DNA of 9,687 nucleotides from an uncultured Clostridia bacterium (GTDB lineage Bacteria > Bacillota > Clostridia > Oscillospirales > Acutalibacteraceae), in assembly GCA_946186535.1 (NCBI GenBank), contig CAMHNT010000074.1, positions 1 to 9,687 on the forward strand, read 5' to 3'. Every line of letters starts with the position of its first letter. The stretch's first letter is position 1. The notes beneath the pieces were generated by a model. It searched no databases, had not been told where the DNA came from, and saw only the letters and a program-made list of their open reading frames with translations. This document shows, piece after piece, positions 1 through 7,090 of this stretch. The translations under genes and the position numbers were made by a program.

Positions 1-8
1 TGGAACCT

Positions 9-32
9 GCGCACTTTTTGAAAAAAGTGCGT
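9..32. repeat. Perfect 10-bp palindromic hairpin at the left edge
   Basis: Bases 10-19 (CGCACTTTTT) are the exact reverse complement of 22-31, separated by two bases, and 9/32 can add a G-U pair. The structure is symmetric, so it can form on either strand. It is followed on the plus strand by TCAAAAACTTT and on the minus strand by an AGGTTCCA flank. Hairpins of this build, next to an AAAGTTTTTG-like arm, resemble the dispersed intergenic palindromes I associate with Oscillospiraceae genomes; that resemblance is from memory. It could equally be the terminator of an unseen upstream gene. No coding sequence can be supported across it. Confidence 0.6.
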
Positions 33-33
33 C

Positions 34-66
34 AAAAACTTTAACAGTCCTATTTCAAAGTTTTTT
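34..66. terminator. Weak A/T-rich inverted repeat with T-run, possible terminator arm
   Basis: Bases 34-42 (AAAAACTTT) pair exactly with 57-65 (AAAGTTTTT) around a 14-base loop, and the right arm runs into six T residues (61-66). With only one G-C pair the stem is weak, and the T-run lies inside the stem and not after it, so a classical intrinsic terminator is doubtful. It may be the outer part of the same repeat unit as the palindrome at 9-32. Its position fits the tail of an upstream transcript. Confidence 0.25.
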
Positions 67-93
67 GCAATTTAAAAAAATTGATCATTTAAT
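65..93 (+). promoter_or_regulatory. Candidate sigma-A promoter, distal (TTGCAA-17-TTTAAT)
   Basis: A -35-like TTGCAA (65-70, 4 of 6 consensus) and a -10-like TTTAAT (88-93, 5 of 6) are separated by 17 bases. Transcription would begin near base 100 and give a leader of about 70 bases before cbiD. The whole region is A/T-rich, so chance matches are expected. Only the placement upstream of an eleven-gene operon lends weight. Confidence 0.35.
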
Positions 94-105
94 ATTAATA
101 AAATC

Positions 106-135
106 TTAACTGATTTAAAAACCCTGTACTATATT
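106..135 (+). promoter_or_regulatory. Candidate sigma-A promoter, proximal (TTAACT-18-TATATT)
   Basis: A -35-like TTAACT (106-111, 4 of 6) and a -10-like TATATT (130-135, 5 of 6) are 18 bases apart. An overlapping TACTAT (127-132) is another possible -10. Transcription would begin near 142, leaving about 30 bases of leader, too short for a cobalamin riboswitch. I cannot choose between this and the distal candidate from sequence alone. Confidence 0.35.
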
Positions 136-160
136 TCATAAACTGTTGACAATTGTAAAA

Positions 161-169
161 AAAGGTGAG
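161..169 (+). promoter_or_regulatory. cbiD ribosome binding site, sets the ATG at 173
   Basis: AAAGGTGAG lies immediately before the ATG at 173, with a spacer of 5 bases counted from AAAGGTG. The reading frame is open back to a TTG at 146, but that TTG has no Shine-Dalgarno sequence in front of it and would add nine residues (MTIVKKGET) that include the ribosome site itself. The ATG is therefore the supported start. Confidence 0.8.
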
Positions 170-172
170 ACA

Positions 173-1312
173 ATGTTTGAAGAGTATATTTATCACGGAA
201 AGCAGAAGCTTCGCTGCGGCTATACGACCGGTTCATGTGCCGCTGCGGCGGCGAAGGCTGCGGCAGAAATGCTCGTAACAAAAGAGATAAAAGAAACCGT
301 TGAGATTATGACGCCAAAGGGCATTCTTTTGAATCTTGATGTTCTTGAAAGCAGGGTGGAAGCGGATTTTGCATCATGCGCAATAAAAAAGGACAGCGGT
401 GACGATCCCGATATAACAAACGGAATTCTCGTTTTTGCGAAAGCCGAGAGTATTCCTTTCGGTATAGAAATTGACGGAGGAGTTGGAATTGGGAGAGTTA
501 CGAAAAACGGACTTGACCAGCCTGTCGGGAATGCGGCAATAAACAGTGTTCCGAGAGAAATGATTGAGAATGCGGTTTCGGAAATACTTGAAAAATATGA
601 CTGCCTTGGCGGTATGAAAATAACCGTTTCGGTGCCGGAAGGAGTTGAAATTGCCAAAAAGACGTTCAATCCGAGAATAGGTATCGAAGGAGGAATTTCG
701 ATCATAGGCACTACAGGAATTGTCGAGCCTATGAGCAATTCTGCACTGATTGAAACTATACGTACCGAGGAGAGGATCAGACGTGCTGATAATATACAAA
801 ATCTTCTTCTTACTGTCGGGAATTACAGCAAAAGCTTTCTGGCGGAAAAAATGCCTTTCGCTCTCGACAGGAGTGTAACGTGCAGCAATTTCATAGGCGA
901 TGCGATTGATTCGGCTCTTGAATTCGGCTTTGAAAGCATTCTGATTATCGGTCATGTCGGAAAGCTCGTGAAGCTTGGCGCCGGCATTATGAATACCCAT
1001 TCGGCTCACGCCGACGGAAGAATGGACGTCCTTGTCACATGCGGAGTTCTTGAAGGAGCAGATACAGACGTGCTGAAAAAACTTCCCGAATGTGCGACGG
1101 TTGATGCGGCTCTGAGCGAGCTTGAAGAAATCGGTATGAGAGAAAGAGTATGCGAAAGGCTGATGAAAAAAGCTCAGTTCTATCTTGACGCGAAGGTCAA
1201 AGGTGAGATAAAAATCGGTGCTGTTATGTTTTCCGACAGATTCGGAATTATAGGAAAAACGAGTACTGCCGATGAGATTATTGAAAAAATCAGGGAGGAA
1301 TACAATGGTTAA
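173..1312 (+). CDS. cbiD: CbiD, cobalt-precorrin-5B C1-methyltransferase
   Basis: This enzyme transfers a methyl group from S-adenosylmethionine to C1 of the corrinoid ring, turning cobalt-precorrin-5B into cobalt-precorrin-6A in the cytoplasmic anaerobic B12 pathway. The 379-residue product has the family's usual length. Recognisable blocks are the N-terminal GYTTGSCAAAAA (residues 16-27), the central GGISIIGTTGIVEPMS (173-188), and the C-terminal NTHSAHADGR region around His276. CbiD is unrelated in fold to the other corrin methyltransferases and marks the anaerobic route. I chose the ATG at 173 over a TTG at 146 because of the ribosome site at 161-169. It is the first gene of the operon, and its last 8 bases overlap the start of cobM. 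No frameshift or missing block is visible. Confidence 0.96.
   Translation: MFEEYIYHGKQKLRCGYTTGSCAAAAAKAAAEMLVTKEIKETVEIMTPKGILLNLDVLESRVEADFASCAIKKDSGDDPDITNGILVFAKAESIPFGIEIDGGVGIGRVTKNGLDQPVGNAAINSVPREMIENAVSEILEKYDCLGGMKITVSVPEGVEIAKKTFNPRIGIEGGISIIGTTGIVEPMSNSALIETIRTEERIRRADNIQNLLLTVGNYSKSFLAEKMPFALDRSVTCSNFIGDAIDSALEFGFESILIIGHVGKLVKLGAGIMNTHSAHADGRMDVLVTCGVLEGADTDVLKKLPECATVDAALSELEEIGMRERVCERLMKKAQFYLDAKVKGEIKIGAVMFSDRFGIIGKTSTADEIIEKIREEYNG
1292..1300 (+). promoter_or_regulatory. cobM ribosome binding site, sets the ATG at 1305
   Basis: AGGGAGGAA sits inside the 3' end of cbiD with a 6-base spacer from GGGAGG to the ATG at 1305. The frame is open further upstream to 1272, but the extra 11 residues (MRLLKKSGRNT) precede the conserved N-terminus FVGAGCG and have no ribosome site of their own. 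Confidence 0.8.
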
Positions 1313-2060
1313 TTTTGTTGGCGCAGGATGCGGTGCGGCAGATCTTATAACCGTGCGCGGAATGAAACTTCTTGAACAGGCGGACGTGATAATCTATGCG
1401 GGATCGCTTGTGAATCCGGAGCTTCTTGATTATGCGAAAAAGGACTGCGAAATCTACAACAGCGCATATATGACGCTTGACGAGGTCATTGATATTATCG
1501 AAAAGTCCGAGAAAAACGGCAAAAATACCGTCAGGCTTCATACGGGAGATCCGAGCCTTTACGGCGCTGTCCGTGAACAGTTTGACAGGCTTCGGGAGCT
1601 TTCGGTTCCGTATGAAATCTGTCCGGGCGTAAGCTCGTTCTGCGGTGCGGCCGCTGCGCTGAAAGCCGAGTACACTCTGCCCGATATTTCTCAGACTGTA
1701 ATAATCACAAGAAGAAGCGGACGAACTTCCGTTCCGGAAAAAGAGAATATTCAATCTCTCTCATCGCACGGCGCAACTATGGTTATATTTTTGAGTACAG
1801 GTATGCTGAAAGAGCTTTCGGAAGAGCTTGTCGGCGGTGGATATGGTTTTGAGACTCCTGCCGCAATAGTTTACAAAGCGAGCTGGGAAGATGAAAAAAT
1901 CTGCAGATGTACCGTGGGAAATCTGGCAGAAACTGCAGCAGAAAACAATATCGTGAAAACGGCTCTTATTTGTGTCGGGAATTTCCTGGGAGACGACTAT
2001 TCTCTTTCAAAGCTTTATGACAAGAGCTTTGAGACAGAGTTCAGAAAGGCGGGTTTATGA
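1305..2060 (+). CDS. cobM: CobM/CbiF, cobalt-precorrin-4 C11-methyltransferase
   Basis: This enzyme methylates C11 of cobalt-precorrin-4 with S-adenosylmethionine to give cobalt-precorrin-5A. The 251-residue product is a single tetrapyrrole methylase domain. Visible motifs are FVGAGCG then DLITVRG at the N-terminus (residues 4-19), YAGSLVNPELL (31-41), the cofactor-site HTGDPSLYG (79-87), PGVSSF (107-112) and TRRSGRTSVP (135-144), which is characteristic of CbiF/CobM among the corrin methylases. The usual GPGDPD of the first motif reads GCGAAD here, a form I recall in Clostridia CbiF and do not regard as loss of function. It starts at 1305, overlapping cbiD by 8 bases, and its stop shares ATGA with the cbiG start. 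Confidence 0.95.
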   Translation: MVNFVGAGCGAADLITVRGMKLLEQADVIIYAGSLVNPELLDYAKKDCEIYNSAYMTLDEVIDIIEKSEKNGKNTVRLHTGDPSLYGAVREQFDRLRELSVPYEICPGVSSFCGAAAALKAEYTLPDISQTVIITRRSGRTSVPEKENIQSLSSHGATMVIFLSTGMLKELSEELVGGGYGFETPAAIVYKASWEDEKICRCTVGNLAETAAENNIVKTALICVGNFLGDDYSLSKLYDKSFETEFRKAGL

Positions 2061-3091
2061 ATATCTCGTTAATATCGCTCACCGAAAACGGAAGAAAAAT
2101 TTCCGAAAAAATAGCCGCATATAAAACTGAAAATATTATTTTCAAACGGTATACATTCCAAAAATTTTCCGACAAGAATTCCGTCTCGTTCAGCAGTCTT
2201 AAAGATCTGACAGGTGAGCTTTTTCGGAACAGTGATGCTCTTGTTTTTATCTGTTCATGCGGAATAGCGGTGCGAATGACAGCCCCTCACGTAAAATCAA
2301 AATCGACAGATCCTGCGGTAGTTGCAGTCGATGAGCAGGGAAAATTTGCAGTATCGCTGCTTTCAGGACATCTGGGAGGCGCTAATGCTGTAGCCGAAAA
2401 GATTTCGGAAATAATCGGGTGTACTCCCGTAATTACAACGGCGTCGGATATCGGAGGAAAATTCTCTCCCGACAGCTTCGCCAAGGCAAACGGGCTTTAT
2501 TTTGACGACTTTGAGACTGCGAAAAAAATTGCTTCCAAAACAGTCAACGGTGAAAAAATCGGTTTTTGCAGCGATTATAAATACATAAATCGGCCTGATG
2601 AATTTTTTGATGAAGAGATTAAAGATATCGGAATATGCATATCAAAAGATATAAAAAAGAATCCTTTTGACAGAACTTTAATGCTGATTCCCACGAATGT
2701 CGTAATCGGCGTCGGCTGCAAAAGAAATACCGATATTCGGATGTTCGATGATTTTTTAAATAGAATGCTTGAGAGGTTTTGTATACCTATACAGAGGATC
2801 TGCGAGATTCACACGATCGATATAAAAAGGGACGAAAAGGCTGTAGCCGAATTTTCAGATCGCTATAATATTCCGTTAAAATTCTATTCGGCGAAGGAGC
2901 TTATGAATGTTCCGGGAAAGTTTTCTGCTTCTGAATTTGTATTGAAAACAACCGGTGCGGACAATATCTGTGAAAGAAGCGCGGCAGCGGACGGCGGTAA
3001 AATAACTGTTCATAAACAGTCTGAAAACGGTATGACCTTCGCTGCGGCGGAAAAAGAAATTATACTTGATTTTGAGAGGAAAATTTTATGA
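2057..3091 (+). CDS. cbiG: CbiG, cobalt-precorrin-5A hydrolase
   Basis: CbiG opens the delta-lactone of cobalt-precorrin-5A and releases the two-carbon fragment as acetaldehyde, giving cobalt-precorrin-5B, the CbiD substrate. It is specific to the anaerobic pathway. The 344-residue protein shows the full three-part layout: an N-terminal domain beginning ISLTENGRK (residues 4-12) and containing SGHLGGAN (103-110) and TTASD (127-131); a variable middle (about 135-210); and a C-terminal domain opening with VVIGVGCKRNTD (215-226) and ending with the GGKITVHKQSENGMTFA block. An AAAGG at 2045-2049 lies 7 bases before the ATG. It overlaps cobM and cobJ by 4 bases each. The middle domain is poorly conserved, as is usual in the family. 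Confidence 0.95.
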   Translation: MNISLISLTENGRKISEKIAAYKTENIIFKRYTFQKFSDKNSVSFSSLKDLTGELFRNSDALVFICSCGIAVRMTAPHVKSKSTDPAVVAVDEQGKFAVSLLSGHLGGANAVAEKISEIIGCTPVITTASDIGGKFSPDSFAKANGLYFDDFETAKKIASKTVNGEKIGFCSDYKYINRPDEFFDEEIKDIGICISKDIKKNPFDRTLMLIPTNVVIGVGCKRNTDIRMFDDFLNRMLERFCIPIQRICEIHTIDIKRDEKAVAEFSDRYNIPLKFYSAKELMNVPGKFSASEFVLKTTGADNICERSAAADGGKITVHKQSENGMTFAAAEKEIILDFERKIL

Positions 3092-3816
3092 AATTATATA
3101 TAGTAGGTTTCGGTCCCGGAAAGCCGAGCGGCATGACGATAGAAGCCGAAAAGGCGATTGAGCAAAGCGAGGTTGTTGTAGGCTATACGGTTTATACCGA
3201 GCTTATGAAAAAACGTTTTCCGGATAAAAACTATCTGACTACGCCTATGAAAAAAGAGCTTGAAAGAGTAATGGCAGCCTTTGAAGAGGCAAAAATCGGA
3301 AAAACGGTTTCAATGATTTGCAGCGGAGACAGCGGCGTTTACGGAATGGCGGGACTTGCTTTTGAGCTGTCTCCGGATTATCCCGAGGTTGAAATCGAGA
3401 TTGTTCCCGGAGTGACTGCGGCGATGAGCGGAAGCGCAGTTCTGGGCGCTCCGCTCACCCACGATTTTGCGGTGATAAGCCTTTCGGATTTGCTGACGCC
3501 GTGGGAAAAGATCGAAAAACGGCTTGAATGCGCGGCCATGGCAGATTTCGTTATTTCCATATATAATCCTTCTTCAAAAAAACGTTCCGACTATCTGAAA
3601 AGAGCTTGTGATATACTGCTCAAGTACAAGGACGGAGATACGGTTTGCGGCTATGTTAGAAATATCGGAAGAGAGGGTCAGGAGACCCGCGTACTTACAT
3701 TATCTGAGCTTAGAGATACCTCCGTCGATATGTTTACTACGGTATTCATCGGTAACAGCGAAACCAAGGTTATAGGCGAAAAAATGGTTACGCCGAGAGG
3801 TTACAGAAATGTGTAA
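3088..3816 (+). CDS. cobJ: CobJ/CbiH, cobalt-precorrin-3 C17-methyltransferase
   Basis: This enzyme methylates C17 of cobalt-precorrin-3 and drives the ring contraction that produces cobalt-precorrin-4, the substrate of the neighbouring CobM/CbiF. At 242 residues it is the plain single-domain form, without a C-terminal iron-sulfur extension or fusion partner. Motifs are YIVGFGPG (4-11), the cofactor-site SGDSGVYGMAG (79-89), PGVTA (107-111), the family-typical GAPLTHDFAVISLSDLLTPW (120-139), IYNPSSKKR (158-166) and the terminal MVTPRGYR. A GAGAGGA ribosome site at 3074-3080 is 7 bases before the ATG. It overlaps cbiG by 4 bases and cobK by 8. Confidence 0.95.
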   Translation: MKLYIVGFGPGKPSGMTIEAEKAIEQSEVVVGYTVYTELMKKRFPDKNYLTTPMKKELERVMAAFEEAKIGKTVSMICSGDSGVYGMAGLAFELSPDYPEVEIEIVPGVTAAMSGSAVLGAPLTHDFAVISLSDLLTPWEKIEKRLECAAMADFVISIYNPSSKKRSDYLKRACDILLKYKDGDTVCGYVRNIGREGQETRVLTLSELRDTSVDMFTTVFIGNSETKVIGEKMVTPRGYRNV

Positions 3817-4567
3817 AATTCTCATATTCGGAGGAACTACCGAAGGCAGGCTGCTTGCCGAATTCTGCGTCGGAAACGGTATTTCTGTGTTTCTGAGCGT
3901 TGCCACCGATTACGGAGCTTCGGTTATTGAAAAATCGGATTCTCTTCATATTTTACAGGGAAGAATGAACAGTGAGGATATAGCTGAATTTATATCCGGA
4001 AATGGTATAGAAAAAGTTTTTGACGCAACTCACCCTTATGCAGTCGATGCAACAAAAAACATAATGCTTGCCTGCAGAAATACCGGTGCGGAATATCTTA
4101 GGATAAAAAGAGAAAATAGTGAAAAGGCAATAAGCGGAAAATATTTTGATGATATAAAATCACTCTTAGAATATCTTAACGTCACAGAAGGCGGTATTCT
4201 TGTCACAACGGGAAGCAAGGAGCTTAAAAGCTTCTGTTCTGTTTCGGATTTTAAAGAGCGGTGTGCTGTAAGAGTTCTTCCGTCTTCGGGTATTGTAGAC
4301 GAATGTATAAAGCTTGGTTTTTTAAGTGAGCGTATCATAGCTGAAAAAGGGCCTTTTTCGGAGGATCAGAACATTGAACATCTGAGAAAATTCAATATAA
4401 AATATATGGTCACAAAGGAAAGCGGAGCGGTCGGAGGTTTTGAGAACAAGGTCAGCGCTGCCGAAAAATGCGGTGTGGAACTTCTGATTATAAAGCGTCC
4501 TTTGGAAAACGGAATCACTGTTGAGAAGGCAGAAAAAATTTTGCTTACGGAGAGTTTAAATGCATAA
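3809..4567 (+). CDS. cobK: CobK/CbiJ, cobalt-precorrin-6A reductase
   Basis: This NAD(P)H-dependent reductase reduces cobalt-precorrin-6A to cobalt-precorrin-6B, the step after CbiD. The 252-residue protein has the two-half Rossmann-like architecture of the family. The N-terminal nucleotide-binding turn is ILIFGGTTEGR (4-14), followed by DATHPYA (72-78), TTGSKEL in the hinge region, RVLPSS, and in the C-terminal half AEKGPFS and VTKESGAVGGFENK. All canonical blocks are present and the length is normal. GAGAGG at 3795-3800 is 8 bases before the ATG. Overlaps of 8 bases on both sides bind it into the operon between its pathway neighbours. Confidence 0.94.
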   Translation: MCKILIFGGTTEGRLLAEFCVGNGISVFLSVATDYGASVIEKSDSLHILQGRMNSEDIAEFISGNGIEKVFDATHPYAVDATKNIMLACRNTGAEYLRIKRENSEKAISGKYFDDIKSLLEYLNVTEGGILVTTGSKELKSFCSVSDFKERCAVRVLPSSGIVDECIKLGFLSERIIAEKGPFSEDQNIEHLRKFNIKYMVTKESGAVGGFENKVSAAEKCGVELLIIKRPLENGITVEKAEKILLTESLNA

Positions 4568-5756
4568 AAGGGTTAGTATTGTCGGAGTAGGTATGAACGG
4601 TTTCGAAACCATGACGAAAAGTGCGATCGAAGCGGTTCAAAAATCAGACGTTCTGATAGGCGCAAGACGTATGACAGGGCTTTTTGATGAGCTTGGAAAG
4701 CCTGTCGTTATTTCTTATCATCCTTATGAAATCGCCGAATTTATCTTGAAATGTGAATATGAAAATATATCGGTTCTTATGTCCGGAGACTGCGGATTCT
4801 ACAGCGGCACACAAGGGCTGATTGCGGCTCTCGGGGATATGGAATGTACTGTTTACAGCGGAATTTCCTCACCGGTATATTTCTGTTCCAAATTAAAGAT
4901 CCCGTGGTCTGATCTTCGTTTTGTAAGCCTGCACGGAAGAAAGGCAAATATTGTCCGATTGGTTTCGTCGAATGAAAAAACGTTCTTCCTTCTGGGCGGA
5001 AATTATTCGGCTGCCGATGTGTGCCGCAAGCTTTGCGAGTATGGACTTTGCGGTGTAAAGGTTTATATCGGAGAGAATTTAAACTGTGAAAATGAACGTA
5101 TTCTTATTGGCTCGGCTGAGGATTTTAAAGATATCGAAACGGGAACTCTGTGCGTTATGATAGCAGAAAACGGAAACTTTGAAAAAGGACTCAGGAGCTG
5201 TATTCCCGACCGGGAATTTATCAGAGGCGATGTTCCTATGACGAAATCGGAAGTCAGATGTGCTGCCGTTTCAATGCTTGAAATAGGCAGCGGTGATGTC
5301 TGCTGGGATATCGGAAGCGGCACCGGTTCGGTTTCGGTTGAAATGGCATTCAGATGTTCGGACGGTACGGTTTATGCGGTTGACAAAAACGAAAAAGCCA
5401 TAAATCTGACAGATGAAAACCGTCACAAATTTCGCTGTGACAACATTGAAACGATTTATGACAATGCAGAAAATGCCGTTGAAAATCTTCCTGCACCTGA
5501 CTGTGTTTTTGTCGGAGGTTCAGGCAGCAGCCTTGAAAAAATAATATCCGCTGCTTTCGGAAAAAATCCGGGTGTAAAAATTGTCATTACCGCAGTTTCA
5601 CTTGAGACGTTGTCCGACAGTATTGATATATTAAAAAAATACGAAGCCGAGACAGAAATAACTCAGATAGCCGTAACGCATACAAGAAAAATAGGAAATC
5701 ATACTATGATGAATGCGGAAAACCCGATATTTATTATACGAGGGGCCATGAAATGA
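4560..5756 (+). CDS. cbiE: CbiE-CbiT fusion: C5 and C15 methyltransferase/C12 decarboxylase
   Basis: This is a two-domain protein equivalent to CobL of the aerobic route. Residues 1 to about 205 are CbiE, a tetrapyrrole methylase with VSIVGVGMNG (5-14) and the cofactor-site MSGDCGFYSG (74-83); it methylates C5 of cobalt-precorrin-7. Residues from about 215 to 398 are CbiT, a Rossmann methyltransferase with PMTKSEVR (226-233), the S-adenosylmethionine loop WDIGSGTGSVSVEMA (249-263), acidic VDKNEKA (274-280) and VFVGGSGSSLEKI (316-328). CbiT methylates C15 and decarboxylates the C12 acetate of cobalt-precorrin-6B. CbiT acts before CbiE, so domain order is the reverse of reaction order, as in CobL. 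Fusion of the two is common in Clostridia. The frame is continuous through the linker. GGAGAG at 4549-4554 precedes the ATG by 5 bases. Confidence 0.94.
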   Translation: MHKRVSIVGVGMNGFETMTKSAIEAVQKSDVLIGARRMTGLFDELGKPVVISYHPYEIAEFILKCEYENISVLMSGDCGFYSGTQGLIAALGDMECTVYSGISSPVYFCSKLKIPWSDLRFVSLHGRKANIVRLVSSNEKTFFLLGGNYSAADVCRKLCEYGLCGVKVYIGENLNCENERILIGSAEDFKDIETGTLCVMIAENGNFEKGLRSCIPDREFIRGDVPMTKSEVRCAAVSMLEIGSGDVCWDIGSGTGSVSVEMAFRCSDGTVYAVDKNEKAINLTDENRHKFRCDNIETIYDNAENAVENLPAPDCVFVGGSGSSLEKIISAAFGKNPGVKIVITAVSLETLSDSIDILKKYEAETEITQIAVTHTRKIGNHTMMNAENPIFIIRGAMK

Positions 5757-7090
5757 ACAGAATAATGATAGCCGGAACAAACAGCGGCTGCGGAAAAACC
5801 ACCGTGACATGTGCTCTTCTTCAGGCGCTTGTTAACCGCGGCATTACTGCGTCATCGTTCAAGTGCGGGCCCGACTATATCGACCCGATGTTTCACAGCA
5901 AAATTATCGGGATAAATTCCCGTAACCTTGACAGTATGTTCTGCGGCAGGAACACACTTAATTTTTTGTTGAGCAAAGCTCAGTCGGATATTTCGGTTAT
6001 TGAGGGAGTAATGGGATATTATGACGGAGTGGGGGAGAAAAATTCCTCATGTCAGGTTGCGTTTGAAACAGAAACACCTGTAATAATCGTCATTGACTGC
6101 AAGGGCATGAGCATGTCGATAGGCGCTGTTATGAAAGGATTTCTGACCTTCAGAACCCCGAACAACATCTGCGGTTTTATATTTAACAGACTTCCCGAAA
6201 GTCTTGTTGATACAGCCAAAAATTTGTGCGCCAAAATGAATGTCGAATATCTGGGGAGGTTTCCTTTCAGCAAAGATTGTGTTATAGAAAGCCGCCATTT
6301 AGGTCTTGTAAACGATATGAAAATCGGTGAACTTAAGACAAAAATGCAAAGGCTTTCAGAACTAGCAGAAGAAAATTTGCTTATAGATAAAATTATAAAT
6401 ATATCTCAAAAAGCCAAAGATGTTGAATTCAACGATATTATTATCAATAAATTCGCCGATAAAGCCATAAGAATCGCTGTTGCTTCCGATGAAGCCTTCT
6501 GTTTTTTTTATGAGGACAATCTCGATATATTGAGAGAACTCGGCTGTGATATCGTTAAATTCTCACCGCTCAGAGATAATAAGCTTCCGGAAAAAATCAG
6601 CGGATTGATTCTCGTCGGAGGGTATCCGGAACTTTATGCAGAAAAGCTTTCGGAAAACAAATCTATGCTTTGGGATATCAGAAATAAAATTATTTCGGGA
6701 CTTCCGACTATTGCCGAATGCGGCGGTTTTATGTATCTTCATAAATATATTGAATCGGCTGACGGGAAGCTTTTTGATATGGTCGGAGTCATTGACGGAA
6801 AGGCGTATAAAACCGACAGACTCAGACGTTTCGGATACATAAATATGACAGCCGAACGCAATAATCTCCTCTGTAAAAAAGGCGGGGTAATAAAGGCTCA
6901 CGAGTTCCACTACTGGGACAGTACAGACTGCGGAGGCGGATTTACTGCGGTTAAAGCGAGCAGCGGACTAAAATACAGCTGTATACACAGCAATGAAAAT
7001 TTGTACGCAGGATTTCCGCATTTGTATTTTTATTCGGATCCCTTGATTGCCGAAAATTTTGTGAAAAGGTGTAAAGAATGGAAAGATTAA
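5753..7090 (+). CDS. cbiA: CbiA, cobyrinate a,c-diamide synthase
   Basis: CbiA uses glutamine and ATP to amidate the a and c acetate side chains of cobyrinate. The 445-residue protein has an N-terminal dethiobiotin-synthetase-like ATPase domain with P-loop GTNSGCGKTT (8-17), KCGPDYIDPMFH, and IEGVMGYYDGV. It has a C-terminal class I glutamine amidotransferase-like domain with GLILVGGYPELYA, the nucleophile Cys323 in ECGGFMYL, His383/His386 in HEFHYWD, and GFPHLYFYS with His423. All catalytic blocks are intact and the length is normal. The DPMFH block and total length fit CbiA and not the longer cobyric acid synthase CbiP. GAGGGG at 5740-5745 is 7 bases before the ATG. It overlaps the CbiET stop by 4 bases and cobT by 13. 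The preceding pathway step, CbiC, is not encoded beside it. Confidence 0.95.
   Translation: MNRIMIAGTNSGCGKTTVTCALLQALVNRGITASSFKCGPDYIDPMFHSKIIGINSRNLDSMFCGRNTLNFLLSKAQSDISVIEGVMGYYDGVGEKNSSCQVAFETETPVIIVIDCKGMSMSIGAVMKGFLTFRTPNNICGFIFNRLPESLVDTAKNLCAKMNVEYLGRFPFSKDCVIESRHLGLVNDMKIGELKTKMQRLSELAEENLLIDKIINISQKAKDVEFNDIIINKFADKAIRIAVASDEAFCFFYEDNLDILRELGCDIVKFSPLRDNKLPEKISGLILVGGYPELYAEKLSENKSMLWDIRNKIISGLPTIAECGGFMYLHKYIESADGKLFDMVGVIDGKAYKTDRLRRFGYINMTAERNNLLCKKGGVIKAHEFHYWDSTDCGGGFTAVKASSGLKYSCIHSNENLYAGFPHLYFYSDPLIAENFVKRCKEWKD

Noticed and set aside
2..109. Open frame entering from the left edge and ending at TAA 107-109, as the tail of an upstream gene
   Set aside because: It runs through a perfect palindrome and A/T-rich low-complexity sequence. 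The peptide has no recognisable features, so it is best treated as non-coding.
146..172. Upstream TTG start for cbiD at 146
   Set aside because: There is no ribosome site before it, it would translate through the AAAGGTGAG site, and the ATG at 173 is well placed.
146..174. Perfect TTGACA -35 at 146-151 with GACAAT at 169-174
   Set aside because: The -10 match is poor (4 of 6) and transcription would begin inside cbiD, after its start codon, so it is unlikely to drive the operon.
374..1009. Minus-strand open frame of 211 codons, and another at 220-738 of 172 codons, inside cbiD
   Set aside because: Both lie wholly opposite a full-length, motif-rich cbiD, show no recognisable domain and read as low-complexity Ser/Phe/Arg-rich shadow translations.
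1290..1754. Minus-strand open frame of 154 codons opposite cobM
   Set aside because: It is antisense to a well-conserved gene, has no recognisable motif and its composition is that of a reverse-complement shadow.
4560..5756. A frameshift or assembly join producing the CbiE-CbiT fusion
   Set aside because: The frame is continuous, both domains are full length, and CbiE-CbiT (CobL-type) fusions are well known.
6636..6842. Plus-strand 68-codon frame inside cbiA
   Set aside because: It overlaps the glutaminase-like domain of CbiA in another frame, has no ribosome site that I can see and no recognisable product.
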